From positions 1,017,427-1,081,426 of the forward strand of contig MU006232.1 of NCBI GenBank assembly GCA_010093685.1: a DNA stretch of 64,000 nt, in the 5' to 3' direction. Below, piece after piece: positions 47,887-59,137 of the stretch. A model generated the notes under the pieces. The model was not told the origin of the DNA and searched no databases. It saw only the letters and a program-made list of their open reading frames with translations. Position numbers and translations under genes: made by a program. The first letter of the stretch is position 1. Each line of letters opens with the position of its first letter. The DNA comes from Ophiobolus disseminans. Its lineage: Eukaryota; Ascomycota; Dothideomycetes; Pleosporales; Phaeosphaeriaceae.

Positions 47887-48735
47887 GGTGTCGTCTGTCC
47901 AGCTGTCTCTGGGGGCGTCGATGCACCACTCGTCGCAAGCGGCGTCTTCAGGGTCGGACCCCTACGCTGCCCTGGGACTATGTACGGCGCATGCAATGGC
48001 CAGTATGCCGTTAAAGAGCCCGTGGTTGCGGGGCCGTGGTTGCCCAGTGCGGTACGGCGGGCGTAGTTGCTGTATGCGTGAACAAGGAAGGAGCTCGGAG
48101 GTGTTGGTAAGTAAGCCACTCCAGTACGCTACGTCAGCACCGAATGCCATACACAACCCGGCCTTGTACAATAGCCGTCAAGAAGTGATGAGACGGTGAG
48201 AGTGCTGTGACAGTAGACAGGAGCCCATCCGGCTGCCAGCTTCTCGCCAATTTCATTTCCTGCCACCAGCGCTCAGCGCGTGTTCCCAATGGTGACTGTG
48301 GCGCTTCCATGGTTCAGCCACCCTGGACTCGGGCCGCGGACAGACACGTTCACCATTCATGTCCGCCTCCCGCCCTGACTCCATATTCCACATCTCAACA
48401 CTGCCAAATCCCTTCATCCCACGACACCCAATTTCACCGCGCGATTCCCCTCATCGCACAACGGACTGCTCTGGTGAAACACCCACGGCTACCGACACCC
48501 TCCTTTACGCCGCGCAACACAAGGAACGAACCGACGCCCAATCAATTCCGCTAAATCACCGACGCCTTCGCATACGTATCGTGCACCGTGAATCGACAAG
48601 TTCTGCTATCCGACACCGAGCGCATTGCATAGCCGGCCGACTTTCGAAATTCCAGCGAACCGCCGCGGTTGGCTGTCCCGGGGCGAAGCGCTTCTCCTAT
48701 TTCCCAACACTCCCTCACCTCACCACACGCCCACC
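47887..48735. promoter_or_regulatory. Divergent promoter region, 1221-residue gene / SED5
   Basis: 849 bases between two divergent starts. The SED5 side has a C/A-rich leader ending in caccATGG. No coding frame is convincing here. Confidence 0.6.
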
Positions 48736-49820
48736 ATGGCCGTTTCGATACAAGACCGCACGGATGAGTTCCGCTCCATCCTCGCACAGGCCCAGCGAAA
48801 GCAGGCGCAATCCAAGACGGGCGCCCAGCGGCAGTCGCTCCTCACCACGCAGGAGAAGGCGCAAGCAAGCGGGTCGTCGCAGCGCCAGCGCTCCGAGTTC
48901 GCGCGCAATGCTGCAGAAGTGGCACGGGGTGTCGCCGGCACCATGCAGAAGCTGGAGCGGCTCTCGCAACTGGCCAAGCGGAAGACGCTCTTTGACGACC
49001 GGCCCGTCGAGTTTGACGAGCTTACCTTTGTCATCAAGCAGGACATGACGGCGCTATCGGGGCAGGTGCAGTCTCTGCAGGCCATGAACTCGAAACAGCA
49101 TCCGAAAGTGAAACCCGGCGCAGACCAGGAAGGCGAGCACAACAGCAACGTGGTGCTGCTGCTGAAAGACAAACTGCAGAATGTGGGGACAAACTTCAAA
49201 GACGTGTTGGAGGTCCGGACGAAGAACATGCAGGCATCGCGATCACGGACCGAGCAGTTCCTATCGACCGCCGCCGCACAGTCGCATAGCAGTCTCGACC
49301 CGAGCAGAACCGATTCTCCGCTATACCAGACACCGCAGCGCGGTCGGTCGCCCGGGGGCTTGAACAGAAACACAAACGCCGCGCAACAGGACCTGCTCTC
49401 GCTCGAACCCTCAGGCTCGTCGGCCCTCACACGCGGTGGCACACAATCAGACGCTCAATTGCTGCTGATGGAAGAGGCGCAGCCACAAAATGCGTATATC
49501 CAGGAACGAGGGCGCGCAATCGAGTCGATAGAGTCCACCATACAGGAGCTGGGTGGCATCTTCAGCCAACTAGCCCAAATGGTCTCCGAGCAAGGCGAGC
49601 AGATCCAGCGCATAGACGCCAACACCGAGGACGTGGTCGACAATGTCGAGGGCGCGCAACGTGAGCTGATGAAGTACTGGAGCCGCGTGCAGGGCAACCG
49701 ATGGCTCGTCGCGAAGATGTTTGGCGTGTTAATGATATGTATGTGTGCTCAAATATCCCTCTCTGAACAATCCGCTAACTGGGACTAGTTTTCCTCCTCT
49801 GGGTCCTCATCTCAGGGTAG
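48736..49820 (+). CDS. SED5: Golgi t-SNARE syntaxin 5 (Sed5)
   Basis: Exons are 48736-49738 and 49789-49820 with a 50-base intron; the short last exon supplies the end of the membrane anchor (FFLLWVLISG). The product has 344 residues. The start MAVSIQDRTDEFRSIL holds the Sly1-binding N-peptide. An Habc three-helix region follows (about 50-180), a Ser-rich linker, then the SNARE motif from about 258 to 318 (ESIESTIQELGGIFSQLAQM, with the zero-layer Gln in VSEQGEQIQRID). A C-terminal anchor spans about 324-343. Sed5 is the Qa-SNARE of ER-to-Golgi and intra-Golgi fusion. The gene is complete. Confidence 0.95.
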
Positions 49821-51285
49821 ACTCAAGCTCGGCGATCATGGAGCATCTGCATATGCATCGGCGTTTGGGCAAGACAAGGACGCATGAGGACCACCAGTTT
49901 GGTCGGGCAGCATTCGTTGCACTCAATATTCCATTTCATCTGTATTCACATCGACTTGTTCTGTTTCTCGCGACCTCATGAAGACATTGGCCACTTCGGC
50001 ATTTTAGTTCATTTTAATTGACCACGTCTCTACCTAATTCTCACATTGCGCATTCAATTTCTTGGTAAGATTTCAGGCCCGAGTCAAGGCCTCGATGGCG
50101 CAAGAGGCAGATAAGGTTCGCCCCACCCGCCTGCACACAAACCTAGTCCTTGGCTGCATATGTACAACATGCATCCGGCAGTCTGCCGCTGAGGACGGTC
50201 ACACAGCATTAGTGGATAGGGCACAGAATCGAGGTGTTCAAGACGTAACTCGTACCAAAGGCTAGTTCTCGGTGATGGAGGACTTGCACGCTCCCAAGTC
50301 AGGGAGGCTCGCAAAGTAGGGAAATTAGCCTTGTGCCACCAACGGCCACATGCGTATACAGATAATCACAGGCGATGCATACCATGCCGTCCTTTACATG
50401 TTCGCCCGAAGCTTGAGTATGCTTGTGATGAACAGGAGGTCTGATCGACACCGCCTTACCGGAAGGTGTGCGGCAATCTGCATATCAAGACGGGTAGTGG
50501 GAGCTTGACGGACCGGTGTAACAGATTTGATTATCGTAACTGTTCCTTAGCCCTTCATTACAACGAAGACTGAAGAGAAACACCCTGCAGGTCTAGCATG
50601 TGCTAAGTGGAGAAGCAGGAAACATTCTGTGTACCACTAACATCCGTACCTCAAGATTCAGGTTCATGTATCAGTGATCCACCCATCCACCTCGGCGGAT
50701 CTCAAGTCCGCGACGCGAGCTCCCGTTGCGATGGATGGCTCACTGGTGGGTGAGAGATCCGAACTATTGTAATCGTTGGATCTCAACACAAGAGCCAGCC
50801 TATCATCACAAGAGGATTGCGGCGTGACCACAGCGGAGTAATCTCGGGCGGCTGCAGGAAGGGTGTGTGTGGCTGTCCGGCTGTGCGCTGCAAGGGTTTG
50901 GGGCCGGGAGTGTGCACGGCTCATCGTGACATGTTTCGGGGGGAGGATGATGCGCTATTTCGATTTAAACGTCAGCGAAACTGGGCGTGCAATTGGCGGG
51001 TTTCGAAATAGGAGCTGTGAGCCAGCCAGTGGCCTTGCGCGAAAAGGCAGAAGGAAGCATGTAACACATCAGCAGATCTTAGCGCGACTGCCTCTCACTC
51101 CAGTGCTGCATCTCTCTCATCACAACTCACCACCTGACCTGCAGTTGCTTTCTCCTGCACTTCTCTGCGTTGCACTCGACGTCGTGCACTGGCATACCAA
51201 ATTCGAAGCAGCCGCTTGAAGTTTGTTCATCATACTCCCAGCACACGTCTTGGGAGTGGATATTGACATCACCACACCCACACGA
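49821..51285. other. Intergenic, 1.5 kb
   Basis: The SED5 3' UTR and promoter of the next gene. No coding frame stands out. A possible structured element at 50683-50738 is described in the findings. I see no complete tRNA; the T-arm consensus is missing. Confidence 0.5.
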
Positions 51286-53114
51286 ATGCATGTGCGCCCC
51301 GGCGCAATGCGCGAACCTGGAGGCGACGATCACGTTGCCCTGAGTACTGCGACCATTTTTGAAGATGCAGTTTACTTGTCCGAGGCACTCAGCCTTCCTG
51401 TCGACCAGACCGAGGACGATATTGATGCGGAACTAGTGCTTCTAGCACAGGAAAGCGGCATCCAGGACCCTGATCAGTTTCTGTACCCGCCACTCGATAT
51501 CTCACGTGCGTTATCGACTGTTACGCTTGACAGTGACCACCGAAGCTCCATTTCTGTACACTCACAAGAAACACAATCAACGAGTGTCACTTCAGCGCCA
51601 TCACGAACGTCACGGGACCAGATCTACAGGAGCGAGCGATCGCCACCCCAGAGGATGCCACCAAGACCTGCGCGAGCTTCACTCACCATTGAGCATCCGA
51701 CTTTAGCCATAAATGCTTTGGCTTCAGACGCCAAGGAGACACCTTCCAGATCGACATCATCTGTGTCAGGGCCAATACTCTCAAGCTCCTCTTCGTCAAC
51801 GGGTCCAGCACCACGTAGAAAACGGGGTTCGGGCTTGTTTAACATGTTCAGAAAAGACTCCAGGTATGTTCAGAACACTTTAGTTGCAGTACACTTTACT
51901 TACAAAGTGCGAGCTCCTGTATGTCTCAATCACACCATGGCTATAGCAAAGGTCGACGTCTGAAGCTAGAGTGTGGCCATTCGCTATCATCCAGCGCAAT
52001 TCGCGTTCATATTGAGGAAGCGCGGCAAAGATGCGGACAATCAGCACCCAGCTGCTGCGGAATCGCTTTGCCAAAGGAGGCTTTAGAGACTGTCATGGCG
52101 AAAGAAGAGGCGGAGCTTGTCATTAACCAGAGAGTGCCATCGCCAGACACGGAATCTGCACGGGACTCCGGGTACTGCGAGAAAGGCGTGTCTTCTGTCG
52201 ATCTGCCGAGTCTGCCTGTGCTTCCTTTGCAGCCAGCAACATCAGCAAGCCTACCGTTAATTCCACGCCGTCGGAGGCATGAGGCAATCAGCATCGATGC
52301 GGCCCTAGCAACTGAGTCCTTCAAAATCTTTCGTGTTCAAGAGAAGGAGCAATTCGAGCAGGTGGCGGCCTTTGAGTGCAATCAACGTAAAGCGTTGTCG
52401 GCATATCACACATTCTCGCTTAAACAGCTTGCAGCCCAACACAAAACGCGGAAGGATGAGAAGATGGAGCAAGTATGGAATCGCCAGCCTCCCGCTTCAT
52501 GTAAGCTTACTCACGCCCTACAGCATACGCAAGATCTTGAACACCTCGAAGAGTTGCAGATCATGGCCGAGCACGACCTCCGGAAAGCTCAAGAAGTAGA
52601 GACACAAAACGTCGCTACCGCTTTGAAACACATGGAAAAGTACTGTCTAGGCAGTGGACAATCACATCCAGACCATCCCCATATTGTGACTCAGGAAGAC
52701 TTCAAAAAGTTAGACCGCCAGCGCATGTTACAGCAGAGCTTACCAAGAAGACAAGAAAACGCAATCAACGTGCTACGAGCAAGGCAAGAGCGCGAAACGA
52801 AGAACCGGGTGCGGAAACAGGGTGCGGAACTCGATTCAATGGACGCAACGCACGAACGAGAACGAGCTGCTGAAGAGTCAGAGCACGCAAAAGAGGCGGA
52901 GAAACTAGAAACAGTAATTGAGACCCGGAGAAGAAGGCTACTACAAAGATGGGATCTCAAATTTGAGATGTGGCGGAGAGCTTGGGAAGAGCAACACGGC
53001 ACAACAGTAACGGTACCCCTCGAACACGAAACTTGGCCCTTACAGGCAACGACGACCATGACGCCCATCCCAGAATCGAGTAGCCTATCGCACTACGTAC
53101 AGGCTGTGGCCTGA
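51286..53114 (+). CDS. Cys/His (RING-like) plus coiled-coil protein, unknown function
   Basis: Exons are 51286-51863 and 51947-53114; the 83-base intron ends at ctatag, which keeps the frame into SKGRRLKLECGHSLSSS. The product has 581 residues. The N-terminal 190 residues are acidic then Ser/Pro-rich and end in GLFNMFRKDS. Residues about 198-235 have LECGHSLSSSAIRVHIEEA and SCCGIALPKE, a Cys-His, Cys-Cys arrangement that looks like the second half of a RING/IBR zinc site. From about 300 to 540 the protein is a long charged coiled coil with repeated RQERETKNR-like stretches. I recall relatives only as hypothetical or RING-finger proteins. A ubiquitin ligase role is possible but not shown. An alternative start lies at 51307. 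Confidence 0.82.
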
Positions 53115-53853
53115 TGGCCATTAGGTGCCGCTTGAACCGGCGTTTGAAGACCAACAAATGTCTCGTCTTTTCGCGTCCTGGAGTGACAACTCCACTCGCG
53201 GACCTACGAATACCGCAGATGACACGACTTTCCTCTCCGTTTTCTCGTGGAAAAGGCATTTCCCCCAAAGCATAGCGTGGCGTTCTACCGGACTCTGCTG
53301 CTCCTCGGCATTTCTTTGCACGGTACCGTTCCACGTTTTTCTTTCCACGCATCAGTTTTCGTGCATTTTCGAAGCACTTCCCCTTTGTATATACCCCCAC
53401 GAACAGCGTGTTTGCTCTTTTCATACTCGCGGTGGACTTTAGTGCGTTTCAGCACGACATGACATGGGATATGAATTGGATATAGGGGGATATGGCGTAG
53501 AGGATTGGCGGCACACGTAGGACGTGGAAGTCGCAGAATACCATGAAGAGAGGGAGAGGTACAACGAATGAGTGCGGTCAAATGAATGCGAACTCACACA
53601 TGTATGGCAGATAGCCCAAAGCTGAGAAATCGATCCTTAGTTGGATGTTTCACTGAAACGATCAAGTAACCCCAGTCAAAGCTGATTACGATTGTACCTA
53701 CTCACGAATCGACACATTTCGACGTAAGACGTAAATATTGCAGGGTATTCGAACGAAAATACACACGACACAATAGACTCCCTTCGCCAGTGAATTTCCC
53801 CATTTCACCTCCAATATAAAACTCCATACCAATGCAGTCGCGCTCACCACGTC
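53115..53853. other. Convergent 3' region, 739 bases
   Basis: Lies between the stop of the coiled-coil gene and the stop of RPB6. Several short frames overlap on both strands without family features. I see no gene. Confidence 0.5.
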
Positions 53854-54486
53854 TCAAGTCAAAAGCTCCTCACACGACCAGTCCTCGTAAAAACCATCGG
53901 GCAGGTATCTCCTCACCACGAGCGGGATCTTCTTCTCTTGCAGCTCCTTGGCCGCTATCTGCAGCGGATCCGTCATGCCCTCGACATCGATGAGCACGGG
54001 CGCGTTTCCACTAGACATGCGTTAGTCCTGAATCCCCGCGCAAAACTACACAACCGCTACAACGCACCTAATCTGCAGCGCCCTCGTCCCTAGAACGCGT
54101 GCGCGCTCGTACTTTGTCATATACGGGGTGGTAGTGCGTTTATCGTTGTCGACTTTTTTATCCTTCTCGGTCTCGACTGTATTTTTTGCCTTTGTCTTTC
54201 CCTGGGCTGCGGCGCTGGCGTCGCCTGAGACTACGATGTTGTCGTCTGGGTCCTGGGCTTCGGGGTCTTCTGCGCCCGTGGGCTCGTCTTGGTCAATGTC
54301 TTGGATCTCGGGCTCTTGCTCTTCGTCGAAGTCGACGTCAGCGCCGCTGGTGATGTTAGATGCTTGGCGCTATGTGTAGAGAGTGGAAGTGCGGGGTGGG
54401 GTGAAAGGACGGGGTGGTGGTAGTGAAGTAACGTACTTGTAGCCTCCGTCGTCGTAGTCGTCGCCGCCGCCGCCGTAGTCAGACAT
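53854..54486 (-). CDS. RPB6: RNA polymerase I, II and III shared subunit Rpb6 (RPABC2)
   Basis: Exons are 54486-54437, 54346-54068 and 54010-53854, with introns of 90 and 57 bases; the product has 161 residues. The first intron could also end at another AG, but the acceptor after catcaccag follows a ctaac branch site and keeps the frame with a gtacgt donor. The N-terminal half is acidic (MSDYGGGGDDYDDGGY). The C-terminal half is the conserved Rpb6 fold: TPYMTKYERARVLGTRALQI, then PVLIDVEGMTDPLQIAAKEL, and LPDGFYEDWSCEELL near the end. Rpb6 is common to all three nuclear RNA polymerases and helps assembly. Length fits the family. Confidence 0.96.
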
Positions 54487-54760
54487 ATTTTTTTAGTTCC
54501 GGGTGGGGTCTTTGAAGCGGGAAGGGTAGCCTTGAAGCGTCTAGACGGTGAGAGCGAAGGTCGTCGGCGTGGTGGTGCGGCGCGAAGCTGGCTGGTCAAA
54601 GAACGGCCGCGATCAGAAAAAGCCAAAGCTTCGGACGGACAGGGATTACTAGCGCGCCGAAATCTTGGCGTGGAAAAATATAGTGGGGCTGCAATTGTCC
54701 GCAACACCTCCGCAGCAGGAGCCGTATTTTCTTTTTGACAGCACGAGTTGAGGTGTCGAG
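54487..54760. promoter_or_regulatory. Divergent promoter, RPB6 / TFIIIA
   Basis: Only 274 bases lie between the two start codons, one for a shared polymerase subunit and one for the 5S rRNA initiation factor. Co-expression is inference. Confidence 0.65.
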
Positions 54761-56514
54761 ATGGTTCCGAAGCGCAAGGCTACAGAGACCGCATCTGTTG
54801 TGCTGGAGAAGAAGCCTCGAACTGGTGTGTATCTTCCCGCAACTACGCCGCCCATAGCTAATCATCCTTCCCAGTTGGCGCAGATGACGATGTTCAACTT
54901 GCCTGGCAGTCGGACGACTCGGAAGACTACAAGGTCAACTACACCGACAATGGTGGTCTGAGGGCAGACAGCGAGGCTCGCCGCCAGTGGAACTACATAT
55001 GCACCGTCGAGGGCTGCGACCAACGCTTCAACCGACCTTGTCGTCTCGAAGCTCACATGCGGAGTCACACCAAGGAGCGGCCCTTTGCCTGCTCCGAGCC
55101 CGGCTGCGACAAGACATTCCCCCGCAAAGACCATCTTCAACGACACATCAAGAACACCCACAGCGATCCAGCCACCGAGCGAACCTTTACATGCGATTGG
55201 CAAGGATGCGGCAAGAGCTTCACCTCCAACGGCCGGCTGCAGCGACACAAGGACGTCCACGACTCTAAGTTCTACTGTATCGGGTATCCGCCGTGCAACG
55301 AGGCGTTCAGGAAGGAGAAGGCGCGGGATGCACATGTCAAGACGCAACACTTGGATGTCAAGCCATACCCCTGCACCTTTGTCGATCCAGAGACGGGCAG
55401 CAGATGCACTAGTGCATACCAGACAGAGGGCGCAATGGAGAGACACATGTACAAAGTGCACTCGGCTGCGCAGGAGAGCAAACTATTCTGCATGATCTGC
55501 GCCGATGCAGGACCAGGGGCGCGTGGGTTGCAGCCTGAGATGGATGAAATGGGCGCCATGTCCTTGCAGCCGCCCGTGTTCACAACTCACGAGGAGCTCA
55601 TGGCGCATGTCCAAGAATATCACCCGCCCGAGTGCCCCCAGTGTGGCCAGAGATTCAAGAATGACGCGACTCTCAAATCCCACGTCGATGTCGTGCATGC
55701 CGATCCTTCCCAACAGCCGCAGTTCCCATGTTCACATCCGGACTGCGATAGTGTCTTCAACCGCAAGCACAACCTCACGGTTCACATTCGAAGTGTACAT
55801 GAGAAACAGTTCAAGTACTTTTGCACCTCGGACGCCCTGCAGAAGTCGAAGCACGATGATCTCAAGGCCTGGGACGGAGAGAATGCATGCGGTGCGGCTT
55901 TCAAGGCCAAATCATCCTTGGACCAACACGTTCGTTCTCGTCATCTTGGTCTCGGCAACCGCAAGGAGATCCGAAAGGCTGCAAAGTCAAAGAAGAAGGC
56001 AGAGCCGACGATGCTCAGTATGCTCACTGGCGTTGGCTACGAGCAGACCAGGGGCGTTTCATGCTTGCTTCCCCCTTGCGATGTCTGTTTCTACATGGAC
56101 CGCGACCTTCGCCGCCATCTCCGCGCAACACACGCCGTTCCAGACGACGACATTGAAGAGATGATCCGTGAGCGCGACGCTCTGACTGGCGGACAGTTCT
56201 GGATCGGTGGTCTCGACGATTCAATGGGCATGTTCGACTCCGTTGAGCCTAGCATGCCCCAAACTCCCACTCCGTACTTTACGGAAGGCGCTATGCCCCT
56301 GCCGGCATATGTGGACACTCAGATGAAGCCCGGTGGCCCGCCAATGAACTTTTTCGACCAGCAATTCGACGATCTCTCGCTTCTCAATGAAGACGCAGAG
56401 ATGGATGCGGCTATGGGACTGGGCAATTTGGCGCCTGCAACTGATGTGCAGGATGGTCTACAGTGGGATTTACTGGCTCCTGTGGAGAAGTACAACATGA
56501 AGGAGGAACGTTGA
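54761..56514 (+). CDS. Transcription factor IIIA, C2H2 zinc-finger protein
   Basis: Exons are 54761-54824 and 54875-56514 with a 50-base intron; the product has 567 residues. After an acidic stretch, consecutive C2H2 fingers run from about residue 61 to 439. Finger 1 is YICTVEGCDQRF ending LEAHMRSH; finger 2 FACSEPGCDKTF ending LQRHIKNTH; finger 3 FTCDWQGCGKSF ending LQRHKDVH. I count up to ten, some with long or irregular spacing (the sixth and ninth). The TFIIIA-like spacing C-x4-C-x12-H-x3/4-H in most fingers fits, as does the insertion between fingers. The C-terminus is acidic and Met/Pro-rich, an activation-like region. TFIIIA binds the internal control region of 5S rRNA genes and recruits TFIIIC. 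It could be another multi-finger factor, but TFIIIA is the better fit. Confidence 0.85.
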
Positions 56515-57341
56515 ACAACAAGCGAAGGGTAATCTTGGGAGGGCAATAGGTATGGTGGGAACGAGCAACGATTTCACGAATTCATGTTGCATTCAGATAC
56601 CCAGCCTCAGCTTAATGTTGGCAAGTTTGAAGAAGGGAGTTTGTTCTACTTTGAGATTTGTTTAAATATTTGAAAGCAAAGCTTCACAACATTCATATTT
56701 AGTCAAAATGCGTCAAATTTGATGTGCTATGAGCACGCTGTGTTTCGATAATGCTGCAAAGACTATCAATGTACAAACCCAAACAATTTTAGAGAACGAG
56801 CTGGCTATATCTCTCACACTCTAGTGACTTGGTCGTAAAATAGACCTCATACTAGGATTCAGGGATCGTTCATCAACCGCTCTCGCGCTAGCCACTTTCG
56901 TCTAAACGTGACCCCCCGTGAGGGCGTGTCACTTATGCGAGAACCCTGGATCCAGCCACTCAAGTTTTCACAATAGTATTCATTTCGTGATCGAGTTTTG
57001 TACGCGCCAATAACAGTATCGCAGCTTCTAACCACGTTGAGCGAGGGCGCCGCTACCTCCAAGGCTGCCAGTCCTAGTCGAGCACCCAAGTCGAATGTGC
57101 CAGGTGAAAGCATCCAACACGCCAACCTTACGACAGTCGCTCTGAAAGTTCCGAGAGAGGCCCTTTGCTGCTAACTCCGCATTGTCGTGGGTAGGCTTTG
57201 CCTGACGCTCTCTCCTGCAGCTTGGACTAAGGCTTTCGTCGCTACTGCCTTACATTCACCGCAACCGCTTCGCACAATCTCGAGTCAACCCCGATACAAT
57301 CTATCGTCTACATTCCCTCTACTCCTCCAAAGCTGCACGGA
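56515..57341. other. Intergenic, 827 bases
   Basis: The TFIIIA 3' UTR and the promoter of the next gene. AT-rich at 56640-56830, as for a 3' region. I see no gene. Confidence 0.5.
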
Positions 57342-58654
57342 ATGGCTCCCCAGAAAAAGCGGACGTACTCCAAGTACGACAAAAAGAGTGCTGCGCGTGC
57401 CCAGGAATCTCCAAACAAACGCGTCAAGGGGACTGAAGATGATGATGAGCTCCGTCTGCCCGGTGATCCGCCACGTGGTCGCTCTCAGACGTCCTCGAAA
57501 TCTATGAGAGATCGGCCAAGATACAAGGGGCCTATTTCGTTCGGTGACGACGACAGCATGGACATTGACAGTGTGCCAAACGAACGCAAAAGGCTCAGCG
57601 TGTTGGATAAATTCGCCAATGGCAAAGGCAAATCACAACCGATAAATCGCAACCAACCCAACATCTATGGCAGCCGAGAAGACTTCCAAAGCACAATGAA
57701 CAATCCAAATCGGCCGAAGAAGACGAATGCAGGATCGACCAGTCGCTACCTTCCAACTCCCCCTTCGGACGTTGAGAGACAGCAACTCGGAAGCTCCAAC
57801 AAGTTTTCCGTAGGAATGAACGGACACGGTTCAAGTGTCACGACAAAGCCTTCAAAGTCGACGCCTACGCCCACGAAAGCCTCTAGGCCCTTCGAAGACA
57901 TCGTCAATTATGATGAGCCCAAGCAACTATACGTACCAAGACAGTACAAAGCTGACAAATCTCCCGCACCACGTAGAGATATCTGTGGAAACCGTCTGAC
58001 GGGCAAATCCGAACAAGCCGAACTGTAAGTCCAGTCTTTGACTACGCTAAATAACATACTAATCTCTACAGATGGTCAACCAACCAGACACACTCGTCAT
58101 TTCTGCGCCTTCCAAGCGAAGTCCGCACCCGTATTCATGACTACATCTACAGAGAGAAGACGATCTTGATCGGCTACGAGACGTTCCGCAAGATTGTTCC
58201 CAGAAACAAACCCGACGAAATGAAACGAGTCTTCAAATACCACTGCACAGTGTACAACATACTCCGCAACCCCTTCACCGACTTCCTACCCCCCGGCATC
58301 GAGATATCCACTGGCTTCACCCTCCTCAGCAATATATGCCGCCAACTCTACCTCGAAACTGTAACCCTGCCCTTCACGGCGAATTTCGTTGCGTTCGAGT
58401 CACACAACATCATGGTCAACTTTATACTCCATGAGCAGCGCCTTTCCAGCCAGCAGCGTCACACAATCTCGAGACTTATCCTACCGGACAACGTCCCAGG
58501 CGGGAATATGTTAACATATCTACCTAATATCGAGCGCGCGTTTCTGGCGAGGAGTCAGCTTGATAAGCCGAGGGGCTGGTATGATGTTATCCGCAAAGAT
58601 GGCGAGAAACCGCAGCTGATGAATCCGCATGGATCTCGGGTCAAGGAGCTTTGA
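57342..58654 (+). CDS. 2EXR/F-box-like protein with disordered basic N-terminus
   Basis: Exons are 57342-58024 and 58072-58654 with a 47-base intron; the product has 421 residues. The first 225 residues are disordered and rich in Lys, Arg, Ser and Pro (MAPQKKRTYSKYDKKSAARA; LPTPPSDVERQQ). From about 235 comes FLRLPSEVRTRIHDYIYREK, the start of the 2EXR/DUF7730-type domain common in ascomycetes, followed by FTLLSNICRQLYLETVTLPF. These domains look like relatives of the F-box and are expanded in fungi; their partners are mostly unknown. The joining intron is supported by the clean reading frame on both sides. Confidence 0.85.
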
Positions 58655-59137
58655 GGTGTGGTGGTATAGGATGGAAACATTCATTACAGGTGATGGGAGT
58701 AAGGAATATCTATGGGAGGCATTTACCTGAGCATCTTCGAGTCTCGTATAGCGCATCATGATACCCGAGCTAGGCCTTGATGTGATGAATCGTACAATTA
58801 TTTTGGGATTCATGATCAGAAGTGAGTCTTGGAGCTATTTGCAGTACAATCAGCTCTTCGTCCATTAACATGGATCTTGCGTGGACCCTCCAGCTCGATT
58901 GAAACTGGAAGTCATCGTCATGTCTGTGTTCCAAGGTTGGGGTCTAGATGTCTGGCTGAGGTGGATCTTGCTATCGATACGGTAAACCCCAACTTTAGAC
59001 GCGATCCATGTCCATACTACCCTAAATTTCTTACCGCACCTCACCACAAACTCTTCACGCGCCCAACCCTCCTATCCCTCCCACTACAGTCGAATCTCTC
59101 CCATCTCCACGATCCCTGCGCCAATTGACCTCCCGCG
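58655..59137. other. Intergenic, 483 bases
   Basis: The 3' region of the 2EXR gene and promoter of the next gene, both rightward. The end is a C-rich leader before ATG at 59138. No other feature seen. Confidence 0.5.

Noticed and set aside
46727..48014. Long frames antisense to the 1221-residue gene
   Set aside because: High GC shadow frames of a Ser/Pro-rich coding region; low-complexity and without family features.
44172..48119. Longer start for the 1221-residue protein at 48119
   Set aside because: The upstream extension reads an intron and 5' UTR; the spliced start at 47886 gives the conserved opening.
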